Notes: generated by a model not told the origin, from the letters alone. 64,000 nucleotides of DNA from an uncultured Eggerthellaceae bacterium (GCA_910589125.1 CAJURX010000010.1:30130-94129); one strand, 5' to 3'. Counted from the first letter of the stretch, positions 1 through 9,198 are shown. A program made the numbers and translations.

Positions 1-272
1 ACCTCATCGGCCTTGTCAGATGCCAAGCGCGTGATGAGCACGCGAGGTTGTCCATGGTCCTCCAGGGTGCGGACGATGCCTGCGATCTGCTCCGCCGTCT
101 TGCCTTCGCCATAGATGACCTCTGAGACGCCTTGGCGCGCCTGCCTATCCAAGTCGATGTTCGCATAGCCGATATCCTTGAGCGGCTTCGCGCGAAGCTC
201 GATCTCTGCATCATCCACGGATACAGCACCGCTCGCGACCCCCTCCAAGAGCTCGCGCACATCACGTCCCAT
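1..272 (-). CDS. larB: LarB, nickel-pincer cofactor biosynthesis carboxylase (3' part beyond window)
   Basis: Only the N-terminal 90 codons are inside the window; the gene runs off the left edge. The residues include ANIDLDRQARQG and SEVIYGEGKTAEQI, the conserved N-terminal block of LarB before its AIR-carboxylase (PurE-like) domain. LarB carboxylates and hydrolyses nicotinate adenine dinucleotide to pyridinium-3,5-biscarboxylate mononucleotide, the first step to the NPN nickel-pincer cofactor of lactate racemase and related enzymes. The ATG overlaps the end of larE by 11 nt, so the two are probably translationally coupled. The catalytic domain cannot be inspected here. LarC would be expected further left. 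Confidence 0.85.
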   Translation of the reverse strand, partial: MGRDVRELLEGVASGAVSVDDAEIELRAKPLKDIGYANIDLDRQARQGVSEVIYGEGKTAEQIAGIVRTLEDHGQPRVLITRLASDKADE

Positions 273-1104
273 CAGATGCACCTCCCAATCCCTCGTTCAA
301 GCTGCCCATGCGGTACCCATCCATATCAACGGCCACATAGGCGAATCCGAGCCCATGCAGCATGCGGCTCACCTCCGTGCGCACGGACGGCTGCACGAGC
401 GACGCCATATCCTCCGCGGGCACCTCGATGCGAGCGACATCCCCATGAGCACGCACGCGCACCTGCGAGGATCCGTGGGCGCGCAGGATCTGCTCGGCCT
501 GAGCCACGCGCAGGAGCGCATCCTCGGCCAAGGGCGTTCCATACGGGATGCGGCTTGCCAAGCAGGCCGAGGCAGGCGCATCCCATCGGGGCAGTCCCTC
601 GCAGCGTGCAGCCTGGCGTATCTCCGCCTTGCTCAAGCCGACCTGGGCGAGCGGGCTTGCGATGCCGAGCTCCTCGAGCGCAGCTGCACCCGGTCGATAG
701 TCGAAGGCGTCATCGGCATTCGAGCCGTCGCACGGGATGGCATCCAGCTCAGCTGCTGCAGCTGCCACCGCATCCATGATGACGCGCTTGCAGTGGTAGC
801 ACCGATCGGGTCCATTCGCACGCACGTCCGCGCACGCAAGCGGATCCACCTCCAACACGATATGCGGGATGCCGCGCTCGGCGCAGAACCGCGCCGCCAG
901 CTCCGCATCTGAAGCGGGCATGAGCGACGAGCGCACCGTGATGGCCGTTGCCTGCACGCCAGCGATGCCCTGCGCATGCCCCACGAGGAAGGTCGAATCC
1001 GTGCCACCTGAGAACGCGATGGCAACGCGCCCCATCTCCATGAGCAGCGCATCCAACCTTCGCAGCTTCTCCGCCGCCTCTGCTGTCATCCCCGTTCCCG
1101 TCAT
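262..1104 (-). CDS. larE: LarE, ATP-dependent sulfur transferase of nickel-pincer cofactor synthesis
   Basis: A 280-residue PP-loop protein with SGGTDS near residue 31 for ATP binding. LarE adenylates the carboxylates of the LarB product and inserts sulfur. It has the RCYHCK pair and a third cysteine in ACLASRIPYG. Known LarE proteins either give up one cysteine as the sulfur donor or hold a [4Fe-4S] cluster with three; the three cysteines here suggest the cluster type, which is inference. The start is uncertain: the ATG used gives MTGTGMTAEA, and an ATG five codons in has a slightly better purine-rich leader. It lies 53 nt after an EamA transporter gene and overlaps larB. Confidence 0.88.
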   Translation of the reverse strand: MTGTGMTAEAAEKLRRLDALLMEMGRVAIAFSGGTDSTFLVGHAQGIAGVQATAITVRSSLMPASDAELAARFCAERGIPHIVLEVDPLACADVRANGPDRCYHCKRVIMDAVAAAAAELDAIPCDGSNADDAFDYRPGAAALEELGIASPLAQVGLSKAEIRQAARCEGLPRWDAPASACLASRIPYGTPLAEDALLRVAQAEQILRAHGSSQVRVRAHGDVARIEVPAEDMASLVQPSVRTEVSRMLHGLGFAYVAVDMDGYRMGSLNEGLGGASDGT

Positions 1105-1157
1105 GCGCCCATTGTAGAAGGTATCGCCGATCCGCGTGAGCGCACGCCCATGGAGCA

Positions 1158-2159
1158 TCAGGCTCGCTTCGGCAGGAACGAGCGCACGGCGGGCAAGATG
1201 CCCCCTGCGATGATGAGCGCGCCGCCGATGGTCGTGGATGCGCTCATGGGCTCTTGGTAGACCAGCGCACCAACGGCAACGGATACGACGCACTCCCAAT
1301 AGGCGATGGTGGAATACTCCACCGCTGGCAGGTTGCGCCCCGCCACCAACAGCAGCCCGAGCGCGAACGGTCCGCAGATGAGCCAGAGCGCTGCGGCGAA
1401 TCCCCAGTTCGATGCCGTCATGCTCACATCGCCGAGCGGCCAGACGATGCACATGGACAGCGCCACGACCAGCGCTCCGACAGAAGCCGCGCCGAAGTTC
1501 CACACGCCGCGCACCACCGAGTCGCAATCCTTGCGGTATCCATTGAAGAAGAGGGAAAGCCCATAGAACACGCCGGAGAGGAGGCCGAGCATATCCCCAA
1601 GCCCCTTCTTCGGGTATCCTGGCTCTGATGCCGCCAGGTCGAACCCGACGCTCAAGGCGCCGTCCCTCACAGAGACGATGCCCGCCGTGAAGAGCATCCC
1701 CACGAACACGAGCGCAAGGCAAGCTCCCTGCCCTGCGCTGATGCGCTCGCCTCGGAACACGCGCGCCAAGAGCGTGCAGAACAAGGGTCCGGTATAGATC
1801 AAGAACACCGCGTCGGCCAGCGTGGTCAAGAGCGCGGATACCATGTAGAGCGACAGCGCCACTCCGATGCAAAGGCCACCGAGGAGGATGGATGGGGTCA
1901 CGCGCGTCTGCGCGAAGGTGCGCACGCGTCGCGTTGCCAGAAGGAGGATGGCGAAGGTCAGAAGCCCGCATACCATGCGCCCGAGCGTCATGAACGCTCC
2001 GATGGATTCCCCTGCGACGTAGTCCGTGCCGAAGAAATCCGTGCGCGTGGCACCACGCGTCAGGCAGCCCGCAAGGCCCATGCCCGTCGTGGACAGGATC
2101 AGCGCGATCACGCCCGTGCGCTGGTCCATCTCATATCCTGCAGATCCCGTCGTGCGCAT
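1158..2159 (-). CDS. EamA/DMT-family transporter
   Basis: A 333-residue, very hydrophobic protein with about ten predicted membrane segments in two homologous halves, as in the drug/metabolite transporter (EamA) family. Substrate cannot be read from the sequence; relatives export amino acids, metabolites or drugs. The ATG was chosen because GGAGGT lies 5 nt upstream; an adjacent in-frame GTG is the alternative. It sits 66 nt after a second EamA gene and 53 nt before larE on the same strand, so the four may form one transcript. The two neighbouring EamA proteins are only distantly similar, so this is not a recent tandem duplication. Confidence 0.85.
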   Translation of the reverse strand: MRTTGSAGYEMDQRTGVIALILSTTGMGLAGCLTRGATRTDFFGTDYVAGESIGAFMTLGRMVCGLLTFAILLLATRRVRTFAQTRVTPSILLGGLCIGVALSLYMVSALLTTLADAVFLIYTGPLFCTLLARVFRGERISAGQGACLALVFVGMLFTAGIVSVRDGALSVGFDLAASEPGYPKKGLGDMLGLLSGVFYGLSLFFNGYRKDCDSVVRGVWNFGAASVGALVVALSMCIVWPLGDVSMTASNWGFAAALWLICGPFALGLLLVAGRNLPAVEYSTIAYWECVVSVAVGALVYQEPMSASTTIGGALIIAGGILPAVRSFLPKRA

Positions 2160-2225
2160 CACGCACCTCCCTCCTTGCAGAGGGCATGATATCCCTTATC
2201 GCACAGGGACCTTCGCGAGAGCAGC

Positions 2226-3110
2226 CTAGGCGCGTGCGAAGCGACCGAGGCGCTGCCGCCAGACATCCGGGATGCTGAGCTGCGCGAGGCATGCGCCGCC
2301 AATGACGCATGCGGCCCCTGCCAGCTGGAGCGTCGTCATGGCCTCTCCCAGGATGAGGGCTGACAGCACGACGGCTCCCAGCGGCTCGAGATAGCCGAGC
2401 ACCGCCACGCTCTGCGCCTTCATCTCGGAGATGCCCGAGAAGAACAGCAAGCAGGCCGCACCCGTGCCCAGGATGCCCAGCTCAAGCATGGCCGGCACGC
2501 TGTGGAGCGGCAGGGATACGTTCGCCTCTCCCTTGATGAGGAGCACGACGAACACGGCAGCCAGACCTGAGAGCATCTGGATCGTCGTGTTCTCCAGGCC
2601 CTTGATAGCGCTGGCCTTCTTGGAGAGCATGACCATGACGGCATAGAGGCCCGCTGCCCCCAGCCCGCAGGCAACGCCCAGGACATCGAGCGTGCCCGTA
2701 GCCGCGCCGTTCAGCAGCATGACGCCGCCCACGACCACCATGATCCCCAGGACCTTGTTCCAGGTCAAGCGCTCCTTGAACACGAACGGTGCCAGCGCGA
2801 TCACGATGATGGGACCGCAGTAGTTCAAGAGCGTTGCCATGCCCACGCCGATATGGTTGAAGGCCTCGAACAGGAGCAGCCATTGCAGCCCCATGGCGCA
2901 GCCGGACAGGACGAGGAACCCGAGCGCGCGCTTGTCATTCAAGCAGGTGACGCGCTTGCGGGTGAGCAGGAACACGGCAGCCAGCACGCCCGTTCCGATC
3001 AGCACGCGCAGGAATACGATCTGGGTGCTGGTGGCATCCACGTAGCTTGCGAATATCCCATTGAAGCCGAAGATCAGCAATGATGCCAGGTATTTGAGCG
3101 TGTTCTGCAT
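2226..3110 (-). CDS. EamA/DMT-family transporter
   Basis: A 294-residue protein with ten predicted membrane helices, beginning MQNTLKYLASLLIFGFNG, and a second EamA repeat starting near residue 145. Probably an inner-membrane exporter of small metabolites of unknown identity. The start was placed at MQNTLK because upstream in-frame sequence is hydrophilic and a GAAGGA-like ribosome site precedes this ATG. It is divergent from a LysR-type regulator 235 nt away, the usual arrangement in which the LysR protein controls the transporter. It is first in a run with a second EamA gene, larE and larB. Confidence 0.86.
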   Translation of the reverse strand: MQNTLKYLASLLIFGFNGIFASYVDATSTQIVFLRVLIGTGVLAAVFLLTRKRVTCLNDKRALGFLVLSGCAMGLQWLLLFEAFNHIGVGMATLLNYCGPIIVIALAPFVFKERLTWNKVLGIMVVVGGVMLLNGAATGTLDVLGVACGLGAAGLYAVMVMLSKKASAIKGLENTTIQMLSGLAAVFVVLLIKGEANVSLPLHSVPAMLELGILGTGAACLLFFSGISEMKAQSVAVLGYLEPLGAVVLSALILGEAMTTLQLAGAACVIGGACLAQLSIPDVWRQRLGRFARA

Positions 3111-3147
3111 GTCCTTCTCGTGTCCTTCCCTCCGCGCGCAGCTCACC

Positions 3148-3164
3148 CCATGCGCACCGCATGG
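3148..3164. promoter_or_regulatory. Inverted repeat in the LysR/EamA divergent intergenic region
   Basis: CCATGCG-CAC-CGCATGG is a perfect 7-bp inverted repeat lying 38-54 nt upstream of the EamA start and about 180 nt upstream of the LysR start. It could be an operator for the adjacent LysR protein or a hairpin in the transporter leader. The rest of the 235-nt gap shows a weak TAGAAT -10 candidate before the LysR gene and nothing else clear. Confidence 0.35.
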
Positions 3165-3345
3165 AGCTTCGCGCTCGGTAGCCCTCTATGGTCTTGTGGT
3201 TCTCCGAGGGAACGTCGCGCTGATGCGCACGCCCGTGCTTCGGAGCTTGGACAGTTAACCACTACCCGCGATAGAATGAAAGCGAATGTTCATCATGTGT
3301 TCCATGACGAATTGGAATGGATAGCCGCTTGCGGAGGTGTGCACC

Positions 3346-4239
3346 ATGGAGAATCTGCTGCAGAAATACGAAGCGCTGATCCAAGCTGTGGACACGGGCA
3401 GCTTCACGAATGCTGCCCGTGCGCTCTCCTATACGCAGTCCGGCGTTTCGCGGATGATCGCCGAGCTGGAGCGCGCTTGGGGCATCAAGCTCCTGATCCG
3501 CGGACGCGGAGGCGTGGAGCTCACGAGCGAAGGGCGCATCCTGCTCCCCTACGTCCGCGATATCGCCAACATGCAGCGCAACCTGCGCATGGAGATCGAC
3601 AACCTCTCCGGCCTGCGCTCAGGCGTGATCCGCATCGGCACGTTCACCAGCGTCGCTGCGCAATGGCTGCCGAACGTGATCGAGAGCTTCCAAGCAAGCT
3701 ATCCGGGAATGGACTTCGAGCTATCCATCGGGGACTATGCTGAGATCGCTGCATGGATATCATCCGGACGCGTGGACTGCGGCTTCCTGTTGCTACCCAT
3801 CGAAGAGGATTTCGACACTGTGTCGCTTGGATCGGACCGCCTGCTTGCGGTGCTGCCACCCGAGCATGCGCTTGCGAAGAAGGAGGTGGTCGCTCTGACC
3901 GATTTCGAAGGAGCGCCCTTCCTCTTGGACGAGAAGGGCACGGCGACCATGGTGACCGAGATATTCCGCGAGGCTGGCATATCCCCGGACATCAGGCTCA
4001 AGACCTCTGATGACTACGTGATCATGTCCATGGTGGAGAGCGGGCTTGGCGTGAGCATCCTACCGGAGCTCATCTTGGAGCGCGTGCCCTACGACCTTGC
4101 CATACGACCCCTGGATGCGAACCCCATCCGAGAGATAGGGTTCGCTGTGCGCGACATGAGCTCAGCGAGCCTTGCCGTGCGCACGTTCCAGGAGTACCTG
4201 ATGCAGGGGCAAGGACCTGCATCAGCGCACGTGGGCTGA
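3346..4239 (+). CDS. LysR-family transcriptional regulator
   Basis: A 297-residue LysR protein. The N-terminal winged helix-turn-helix reads FTNAARALSYTQSGVSRMI (residues about 20-38), followed by a linker helix and a periplasmic-binding-like effector domain from about residue 90. The ATG was chosen because GGAGGTG is 6 nt upstream; a GTG three codons earlier lies inside that ribosome site. It is divergent from two EamA transporter genes and probably regulates them in response to a ligand that cannot be predicted. Its stop is 10 nt from the stop of the convergent cyclophilin gene. Confidence 0.9.
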   Translation: MENLLQKYEALIQAVDTGSFTNAARALSYTQSGVSRMIAELERAWGIKLLIRGRGGVELTSEGRILLPYVRDIANMQRNLRMEIDNLSGLRSGVIRIGTFTSVAAQWLPNVIESFQASYPGMDFELSIGDYAEIAAWISSGRVDCGFLLLPIEEDFDTVSLGSDRLLAVLPPEHALAKKEVVALTDFEGAPFLLDEKGTATMVTEIFREAGISPDIRLKTSDDYVIMSMVESGLGVSILPELILERVPYDLAIRPLDANPIREIGFAVRDMSSASLAVRTFQEYLMQGQGPASAHVG

Positions 4240-4241
4240 TG
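4220..4241. terminator. Possible hairpin terminator at the LysR/cyclophilin convergence
   Basis: CATCAGC-N8-GCTGATG forms a 7-bp stem that overlaps the LysR stop codon and sits just before the convergent cyclophilin stop. No T-tract follows, so a transcription-termination role is only suggested by position. Confidence 0.3.
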
Positions 4242-4249
4242 TGCGTGCA

Positions 4250-4933
4250 CTAGTCGGTGATGGTGATGCTCTTGATGATGGGCTGCTTCGCCTCATCGCT
4301 GATGGCGCCCATGTTGGGGTCATCCACGTTCGGGAGGAAGTCCGTCACGATCTGGTCGATCACCTTCATGCCCGCGTCATCGATCGTGCCGAACGCAGCG
4401 TACTGCCCGTCAAGGCTCGCACCCACCTGGCTCGCATTGCCGAGCGTCACGAAGAAGGTGCTGGTGGCCGAGTCGGGCATCGTGGTGCGCGCCATGGCGA
4501 CCACGCCGCGATCGAAGCTGTCAGCGAGCGGATTGTCCACGCCATTGGTGGAGAACTCGCCCTTGATGGACTCGAGCGACGGGTCATTGCCCGACGCGCT
4601 GTTGCCCAGCGTGCCGCCCTGCAGGCAGAAGTCGTCCACGATGCGATAGAAGGTCTTGCCGTCGTAGTAGCCATCCTTCGCGAGCGTCATGAAGTTCTCG
4701 ACGCTCTTAGGCGCTGCATCGCCGTCCAGCTCGATGGTGATGGGGTCATAGCCCTCCACCTCGAGGGTGGCATGATGCACTCCCACGCCGTTATCGGCAG
4801 AAGCGCTGCTCGAAGAGGCTGATGACGCAGACTGCCCCGAGCAGCCGACCAGGCCGAGCGCGCACATGAGGAGCGCTGCCGCCAGAGCCGCTGCCGCTGT
4901 CTTGATCTTGTTCGCATGAGCGATTCTCATCAT
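4250..4933 (-). CDS. Cyclophilin-type peptidyl-prolyl isomerase lipoprotein
   Basis: A 227-residue exported protein. A signal peptide ends in the lipobox LVGC, followed by a Ser/Ala-rich linker, so it should be lipid-anchored outside the membrane. The cyclophilin domain begins near residue 52 (TLEVEGYDPITIELDGD) and contains FYRIVDDFCLQGG and STFFVTLGNAS, matching the bacterial cyclophilin active-site strands (FHRVI..FMIQGGD and SQFFI). The arginine of FYR is present, but the usual Met-Gln is Leu-Gln. It probably helps fold exported proteins. AAGGAA lies upstream; the second of three nearby ATGs has the best spacing. It is convergent with the LysR gene. Confidence 0.88.
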   Translation of the reverse strand: MMRIAHANKIKTAAAALAAALLMCALGLVGCSGQSASSASSSSASADNGVGVHHATLEVEGYDPITIELDGDAAPKSVENFMTLAKDGYYDGKTFYRIVDDFCLQGGTLGNSASGNDPSLESIKGEFSTNGVDNPLADSFDRGVVAMARTTMPDSATSTFFVTLGNASQVGASLDGQYAAFGTIDDAGMKVIDQIVTDFLPNVDDPNMGAISDEAKQPIIKSITITD

Positions 4934-5119
4934 AGTGAGCATTTCCTTTCGTTCGCCTTCGTGATGGTGACAAGGATACGCTAGGCTGCCCCAGCGCGGC
5001 AAAACTTCACGGAATCGTTGAAGGCGACGGCAGCCGAGCAGGGCACCCGGCTACAATGCATCCTCGAAGAGCAACCGTGCGAGCAATCCGCGCGAGGACG
5101 CGTTCGAGGACGGGAGAGC

Positions 5120-5566
5120 ATGAGGGCATTGATACAGCGCGTGAGCAGCGCGAGCATATCCATAGAGGGCACACCCGGCGGCACCATCGGCGCAGGATAT
5201 GTCATCCTGCTGGGCGTTGGGCATGACGATGACGAAGCGACCGTGCGCAAGCTCTGGGAGAAGGTACGGAAGCTCCGCATCTTCCAGGACGCTGAGGGGA
5301 AGTCCAACCTGTCGCTGGAGGATGTGGGTGGAGACGCGCTCATCGTGAGCCAGTTCACTCTCTACGCGAACTGCCGGCGCGGGAATCGCCCTTCTTACAC
5401 CGATGCGGGCAAGCCCGATGAGGCAGAGCGGCTCTACGAGGCATTCGTGGAGATGGCGCGCGCTGACCTGACGCATGTCGAGACAGGCGAGTTCGGCGCG
5501 GACATGGCCGTCCAGCTCGTCAATGACGGACCCTTCACCATCTGGTTGGACACCGACGAGCTGTAG
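5120..5566 (+). CDS. dtd: D-aminoacyl-tRNA deacylase
   Basis: A 148-residue protein of normal Dtd length. It starts MRALIQRVSSASI and carries the two signature blocks, SQFTLYA (near residue 77) and NDGPFT near the C-terminus; the latter is usually GPVT, so this protein has Phe in the Gly-cisPro region. Dtd hydrolyses D-amino acids, and mischarged glycine, from tRNA in the cytoplasm as translational proofreading. A TACAAT -10-like hexamer at 5052-5057 may be its promoter. It stands alone, convergent with the ABC permease gene. Confidence 0.93.
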   Translation: MRALIQRVSSASISIEGTPGGTIGAGYVILLGVGHDDDEATVRKLWEKVRKLRIFQDAEGKSNLSLEDVGGDALIVSQFTLYANCRRGNRPSYTDAGKPDEAERLYEAFVEMARADLTHVETGEFGADMAVQLVNDGPFTIWLDTDEL

Positions 5567-5603
5567 GCGGCTTCAAAAGCGCGGCTCCGGCTTCCAAGGG
5601 AGG

Positions 5604-5633
5604 TGAGGGGCGCAGGATCGTCTGCACCCCTCA
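5604..5633. terminator. Hairpin between convergent dtd and ABC permease genes
   Basis: TGAGGGG pairs with CCCCTCA and GCAG with CTGC across a six-nt loop, giving an 11-bp stem with one mismatch. It lies between the dtd stop and the permease stop, suited to stopping transcription in both directions. No T-rich tail is seen. Confidence 0.55.
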
Positions 5634-5636
5634 TGC

Positions 5637-8441
5637 TCATTCGTCGCGCAGGGCCTCCACCACGTTATCCGCGCTGCAGCGCCGAAGCCCATACGCCACA
5701 GAGAGCGCCATGGCCACCACGGTCATGAGGAGCGCTGCGCCCACATAGGCCCACGGCAACGTGAATGCCAAGCCATCCAAGGAGCGCGACACCGCCCACC
5801 AGAGCAAGAACGACACACCTGCGGATATCAGCAGCCCAGGGATCAGCCCCGCCACCCCGAATGCTGCGCACTCGTCCACGATCATGCGCCTGAACTGCCC
5901 GTTCGACATGCCGATCGACTTCAGGACAGCGAACTCGCGACGACGCAGGATGAGCGAGTTGGTGACGGTGTTGAACACGTTCGCCATAGCTATCAAGGCG
6001 AGGATGGCAGCGAAGAGCAAGCAGAACACGTTCACCACCATGGACAGGACCTGATTGGAATCCATCTCAGCCTGATGGTCGTTATATGAGACGAAGGCAA
6101 GCTCGAAGGGCATCTCCTCAGATGAGAAGCACACGTGCCCGATATCGTTGAGCTGCTGCGCCAAGGCGGCATGGTCCCCATCTACGGGATCGAAATAGCT
6201 GCGGAACACTGGATCTTGCTCTACGAGGCATGTGGTCTGCGCGAGCGACATGGGCACGATCAGCGACACGCCCTCGCCGTGCATCCCCGCAAGGACGGGC
6301 GGCTCATCGGCGATGGCTGCCACCTCCAACGGGAGCGTGGCAATATCCAGCTCCTCGAGCGGATAGGACTCCCCCATCGCCACGGTGTCATCACCCCACA
6401 CCGCATATCCGACGAATCCGCTCTCCGTCCTTTCCTCCGCAGCCACATTCACCGTCATCGGCGTGGTGCCTCCGGCCACGGCCGCCGTCACCGCTGACAC
6501 CGTGCCCACCTCGCGCAGCACCTGCATCAGCCGATACTTCGTGCCATCATTCCCGTAGCCCTTCGCCACGCCGATGGCGCGCACAGCACCCGGTTCGCGG
6601 AAGCGCTCAGGATCGAGCCCGAGGCTCTCGGCATACGCATCGAACGCATCATCGGACACATAGGAGAGGCGCGCCATGGTGGCGATCTCGCCCGAGGCTG
6701 TCTCGACACCGTAGATGCCTCCCTCCTCAAGGGCGCTCCCCACCATCTGCTTCGGCATCGTGATCGGGCAGGACCCCGCTAGATACCATCCCACCGGCTG
6801 GGCATCAGGTGCGCCCGCGAGCGCTGAGAATGCGCCCTGGAAGGCTCGCTCCTCTTCTGCGAGCTCGCCGTTGCGCATCTGCATCCGCTCTTGGGCCGCG
6901 AGGGGAGCGCCATCCGGCCTGCCTCCTTCCTTTGCCTGAGCGGTCACGGACACCTCGCCTGCCGGCTCTCCACCCATGACGGCTCCCGTCAAAAGCGACA
7001 GGAGCACATTCAGGGAACCCGCTGTCACCAATAGGACCACCGCCAGCGCAAGGGACACCGATGCCGCACGCCCCTTGGACCTCGTGCGCTTCCGAGAGGC
7101 ACGCGCAAGATAGCCACCTACCCCGAAGATGCGCGCGCCGATGCCCGCACCACGCCAGATGCGCTCAGGGTCCGTCGCCCTCTCAGCCTGAGCGCGCCCG
7201 CGCTTGGAGATGCGAGAGGTGCCGGTAGCCCTGATGGCATCGATGATGTTCGTCCGACTGGCACGCTTCGCTGGGATCCATGCGGAGATGATGACCGTCA
7301 CCAGCGTGAGCGCCGCAGCCACGCCGAGCATGCGCCCATCCACGGCAACCTCGAAGGGGATGCCCAAGCCCCCGGCCAGATCGGAGATCAAGGGGCCGAC
7401 CCATGCGAAGGTGGCCCAACAACCACCGAGCCCGACGAGGATGCCGAGCGGTATGCCCACGAGCGCCACCAAGAATGCCTCCAACAGGATCACCCGACGC
7501 AGCTGACCGCGCGTCGCGCCCACCGATGACAGCAACCCGAACTGGCGGATGCGCTCAGCCACGGAGATATCGAACGCGTTGTAGATGAGCGATACGCACG
7601 AGAGCATGATGACGGAAGCGAGCACCACGACGATCCCGATGAAGGTGGCCCAGATGGATGCGCCGCTGGAGATGCCCATGTAGCGCAGAAGAGAGGAGTG
7701 GAGCTTGACCCGTGCATCCGGGAACAGCCCTTCCGCAGCCTCTTCGACGCCCTCAGCGCTGCCCATGCCGGAGAAGGAGAGGTATGCTACCGCCGAGGAT
7801 GCCTCATCAGCATCTCCCACCGTGAGCGCCGATACGCCCACATCGCTCGACAGCTCGAGGTTGGCGCGATCGAAGAAGCCCACCACCTCATAGGTGCGTG
7901 CAGACCCATCCACCACCTGCACCTCCGCGCTCGGGTCATCTTCTGCGGGACGCTGCAGCGTACCCACGGAGAACGTCAGGTCATCGCCAACGCGCGCCCC
8001 TTGCTCCGGCCAGACCTCGAACAAGAGGATCTCCCCTTCGTGCTCAGGGAAGCGCCCCTCGCTCGGACGGATGCCGAGCAGCTCGCCCGCATCACCTTCG
8101 ACGGACACGATCGGCTGGCTTTGCCCCAGCATATCCTGCTGCTCAGGCGTGAGCTCGCCGTAACCGACGGTGGAGAGCACAGCCACGTGCTCCACAGATG
8201 GGTCTTTCGCCGCACGGGCAAGACCGTCAGAGAAGCGCGCGAGGTCCTGGGTCTGCGCTGAGGCCATCCAGGTACCGGAGGCATGCACCTCCATCTGATA
8301 CAGGAAGTGCGCCAAGGAGGAGAACGTGGTGAACACTGCCGTCAGGAGCGCCGCCGCCAACGCGACGCCAGCGATGGTCACACCCGTGCGCACCTTGTTC
8401 GCGCGCAGCGATCTCACGGTGTAACCCGACAGGCTCCTCAT
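5637..8441 (-). CDS. FtsX/MacB-type ABC transporter permease
   Basis: A 934-residue membrane protein with two FtsX domains: one membrane helix near residue 20 and three around 260-390, then a second set with one helix near 470 and three at the C-terminus. Large extracytoplasmic segments lie between. This two-fold FtsX layout is typical of Gram-positive peptide-sensing and antimicrobial-resistance exporters. It overlaps its ATPase gene by 4 nt (ATGA), so translation is coupled. The neighbouring two-component system, transcribed in the same direction, is the likely regulator. The permease plus ATPase may move lipids, peptides or antibiotics; the substrate is not known. Confidence 0.88.
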   Translation of the reverse strand: MRSLSGYTVRSLRANKVRTGVTIAGVALAAALLTAVFTTFSSLAHFLYQMEVHASGTWMASAQTQDLARFSDGLARAAKDPSVEHVAVLSTVGYGELTPEQQDMLGQSQPIVSVEGDAGELLGIRPSEGRFPEHEGEILLFEVWPEQGARVGDDLTFSVGTLQRPAEDDPSAEVQVVDGSARTYEVVGFFDRANLELSSDVGVSALTVGDADEASSAVAYLSFSGMGSAEGVEEAAEGLFPDARVKLHSSLLRYMGISSGASIWATFIGIVVVLASVIMLSCVSLIYNAFDISVAERIRQFGLLSSVGATRGQLRRVILLEAFLVALVGIPLGILVGLGGCWATFAWVGPLISDLAGGLGIPFEVAVDGRMLGVAAALTLVTVIISAWIPAKRASRTNIIDAIRATGTSRISKRGRAQAERATDPERIWRGAGIGARIFGVGGYLARASRKRTRSKGRAASVSLALAVVLLVTAGSLNVLLSLLTGAVMGGEPAGEVSVTAQAKEGGRPDGAPLAAQERMQMRNGELAEEERAFQGAFSALAGAPDAQPVGWYLAGSCPITMPKQMVGSALEEGGIYGVETASGEIATMARLSYVSDDAFDAYAESLGLDPERFREPGAVRAIGVAKGYGNDGTKYRLMQVLREVGTVSAVTAAVAGGTTPMTVNVAAEERTESGFVGYAVWGDDTVAMGESYPLEELDIATLPLEVAAIADEPPVLAGMHGEGVSLIVPMSLAQTTCLVEQDPVFRSYFDPVDGDHAALAQQLNDIGHVCFSSEEMPFELAFVSYNDHQAEMDSNQVLSMVVNVFCLLFAAILALIAMANVFNTVTNSLILRRREFAVLKSIGMSNGQFRRMIVDECAAFGVAGLIPGLLISAGVSFLLWWAVSRSLDGLAFTLPWAYVGAALLMTVVAMALSVAYGLRRCSADNVVEALRDE

Positions 8442-9121
8442 CGCCTGATCCTCTCATCGCGGACGATGCTGCCATCCTCCACTGCGATGATGCGATCAGC
8501 TGCCAGCGCTATCTCCTCATCATGCGTGATGACCACCATGGTCTGGCCCAGCACGCGATTGGAGTCGCGCAGAAGCTGCATGATCTCGCAGCTGTTCTTC
8601 GTATCCAGGTTGCCGGTCGGCTCGTCAGCGAGCACGACGGAAGGGGCATTCATGAGCGCACGCCCGATGGCAACGCGCTGCTGCTGGCCGCCGGAGAGCT
8701 GGCTTGGCAGATGCCCCTCGCGCCCCTTGAGGCCCAAGGTATCCAGCAGGCTCGCCAGGCGCGCTTGGTTGATGGGGCGCCCATCCAAGATGACCGGGAG
8801 CGTCATGTTCTCCACCACACTCAGGACCGGCACCAGGTTGTAGAACTGGTAGATGAGCCCCACTTCGCGACGACGGAACACCGCCAGCTCGTCGTCGGTC
8901 CGCGAATACACATCATGCCCGCTCAAGAGCACGCGCCCCGAGGTGGGCCTATCCACGCCGCCCATGAGGTGCAGCAGCGTTGACTTGCCCGATCCCGATG
9001 ACCCTACGATGGCCACGAATGCGCCCTCTTCGATGGAGAAGGAGACATCGTCGAGCGCACGCGTCTCAGATGCGCCCTCCCCATAGACCTTCGTGAGATG
9101 GCTCACGGTCAGGATATCCAT
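8438..9121 (-). CDS. ABC transporter ATP-binding protein (MacB/LolD type)
   Basis: A 227-residue ATPase with Walker A GSSGSGKST, signature LSGGQQQRVAIGRAL, Walker B VVLADEPTGNLD and the switch histidine in VVITHDEE. The sequence closely follows the LolD/MacB branch, whose partners are FtsX-fold permeases, and its partner follows with a 4-nt overlap. The start was taken at MDILTVSHLTK because AAAGGGCG lies about 7 nt upstream; longer in-frame sequence is not family-like. The upstream region holds a 10-bp direct repeat and an ATTACA palindrome, both plausible binding sites for the nearby response regulator. Confidence 0.93.
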   Translation of the reverse strand: MDILTVSHLTKVYGEGASETRALDDVSFSIEEGAFVAIVGSSGSGKSTLLHLMGGVDRPTSGRVLLSGHDVYSRTDDELAVFRRREVGLIYQFYNLVPVLSVVENMTLPVILDGRPINQARLASLLDTLGLKGREGHLPSQLSGGQQQRVAIGRALMNAPSVVLADEPTGNLDTKNSCEIMQLLRDSNRVLGQTMVVITHDEEIALAADRIIAVEDGSIVRDERIRR

Positions 9122-9168
9122 ATCACGCCCTTTCTCAGCGCCTATCATTCCATGAGCGATCATGACCG

Positions 9169-9198
9169 ACGCGGATATCATGGCGCTAACGCGGATAT
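9169..9198. repeat. 10-bp direct repeat with 20-bp period upstream of the ABC transporter genes
   Basis: ACGCGGATAT occurs at 9169-9178 and again at 9189-9198. A 20-bp period places both copies on one face of the helix, as for paired response-regulator sites. They lie 48-77 nt upstream of the ATPase start. Confidence 0.5.

Noticed and set aside
1105..1971. The larE frame stays open far upstream, suggesting a 569-residue protein.
   Set aside because: The extra part is antisense to a clear EamA gene, is Arg-rich without family similarity, and larE proteins start near the PP-loop.
1158..3110. The two adjacent EamA genes as a recent tandem duplication.
   Set aside because: Their residues differ throughout; only the fold and hydrophobic pattern agree.
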